13,724 nt of DNA. Source: Haloarculaceae archaeon (GTDB lineage Archaea > Halobacteriota > Halobacteria > Halobacteriales > Haloarculaceae). The stretch covers positions 1-13,724 of the forward strand of contig JAHENN010000135.1 of assembly GCA_018609665.1 (NCBI GenBank), written 5' to 3'. The notes under the pieces are model-generated. The model was not told the DNA's origin, ran no database searches, and saw only the letters and a program-made list of their open reading frames with translations. This document shows positions 13,639 to 13,724 of this stretch, piece by piece (within the stretch, counting starts at the first letter, position 1; each line of letters opens with the position of its first letter). The position numbers and the translations under genes were made by a program.

Positions 13639-13724
13639 CCGTCGCCCCAGACGTCCGAGAGGGGGTGGTCGTCGATGTCCTCGGCGCCGGCGCCGTCGTC
13701 CGACCGCGACGACCGCGACCGTGA
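13635..13724 (-). CDS. C-terminal end of a leftward gene, product unknown (partial)
   Basis: Only the last 29 codons are present, entering from the right edge and stopping with TAG at 13637-13635. The fragment has a Ser/Arg alternation, then an acidic Gly/Ala stretch and the ending AEDIDDHPLSDVWGDG, a typical acidic haloarchaeal C-terminus. No domain can be identified from so little. It converges on the microprotein gene, and their stop codons share two base pairs (13636-13637). Confidence 0.7.
   Translation of the reverse strand, partial: SRSRSSRSDDGAGAEDIDDHPLSDVWGDG

Noticed and set aside
1..13724. Mobile elements, CRISPR arrays, defence islands, tRNA or rRNA genes
   Set aside because: No transposase, terminal repeats, spaced direct repeats, defence domains or RNA-gene signatures are visible. 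Composition is even and the gene set is core-like.

Overview
The window is chromosomal DNA from a halophilic archaeon (class Halobacteria). The composition is very GC-rich, and the proteins are strongly acidic, dominated by Asp, Glu, Ala and Val. The gene set is archaeal: ABCE1/Rli1, Nmd3, Taw2, a PIN-ATPase-KH protein and an Agl23-type membrane protein. Most genes have an AT-rich TATA-like element about 27-28 nt before the start codon and no Shine-Dalgarno sequence, the usual haloarchaeal leaderless arrangement. I see no mobile element, CRISPR array, rRNA or tRNA.

Layout. Positions 1-4544 are read leftward: an M20-type metallohydrolase (3468-4544), an M32 carboxypeptidase (1880-3388), a possible 25-residue leader ORF (1756-1833) and an Agl23/TIGR03663-like polytopic membrane protein that runs off the left edge (1-1759). 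A divergent promoter region separates these from a rightward PIN-ATPase-KH gene (4683-6545). That gene converges on a small leftward winged-helix regulator (6718-6996). The regulator's promoter region carries two clean palindromes.

From 7131 rightward the content is mostly translation-linked. An EMC6-like membrane protein overlaps the ribosome-recycling ATPase ABCE1/Rli1 by one base (7131-9283). Two small orphan genes follow (9373-9624 and 9693-10028). Nmd3 then overlaps the wyosine enzyme Taw2 by four bases (10089-12247). An amidohydrolase (12315-13532) and a 27-residue membrane microprotein (13555-13638) come next. The microprotein's stop codon overlaps the stop codon of a convergent gene entering from the right edge (13635-13724).

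Working together. Rli1 (ribosome splitting), Nmd3 (large-subunit assembly) and Taw2 (tRNA-Phe G37 hypermodification) all act on the translation apparatus. The EMC6-like protein is tied to Rli1 by overlapping reading frames, which suggests a link between translation and membrane-protein insertion. The PIN-ATPase-KH protein looks RNA-directed, but its function is unknown to me. The hydrolases appear to be general peptide or amide metabolism. The most interesting leads are the EMC6-like/Rli1 coupling, the PIN-ATPase-KH fusion, the palindromic regulatory region of the winged-helix gene, and the two small ORFs placed exactly at predicted leaderless transcription starts.
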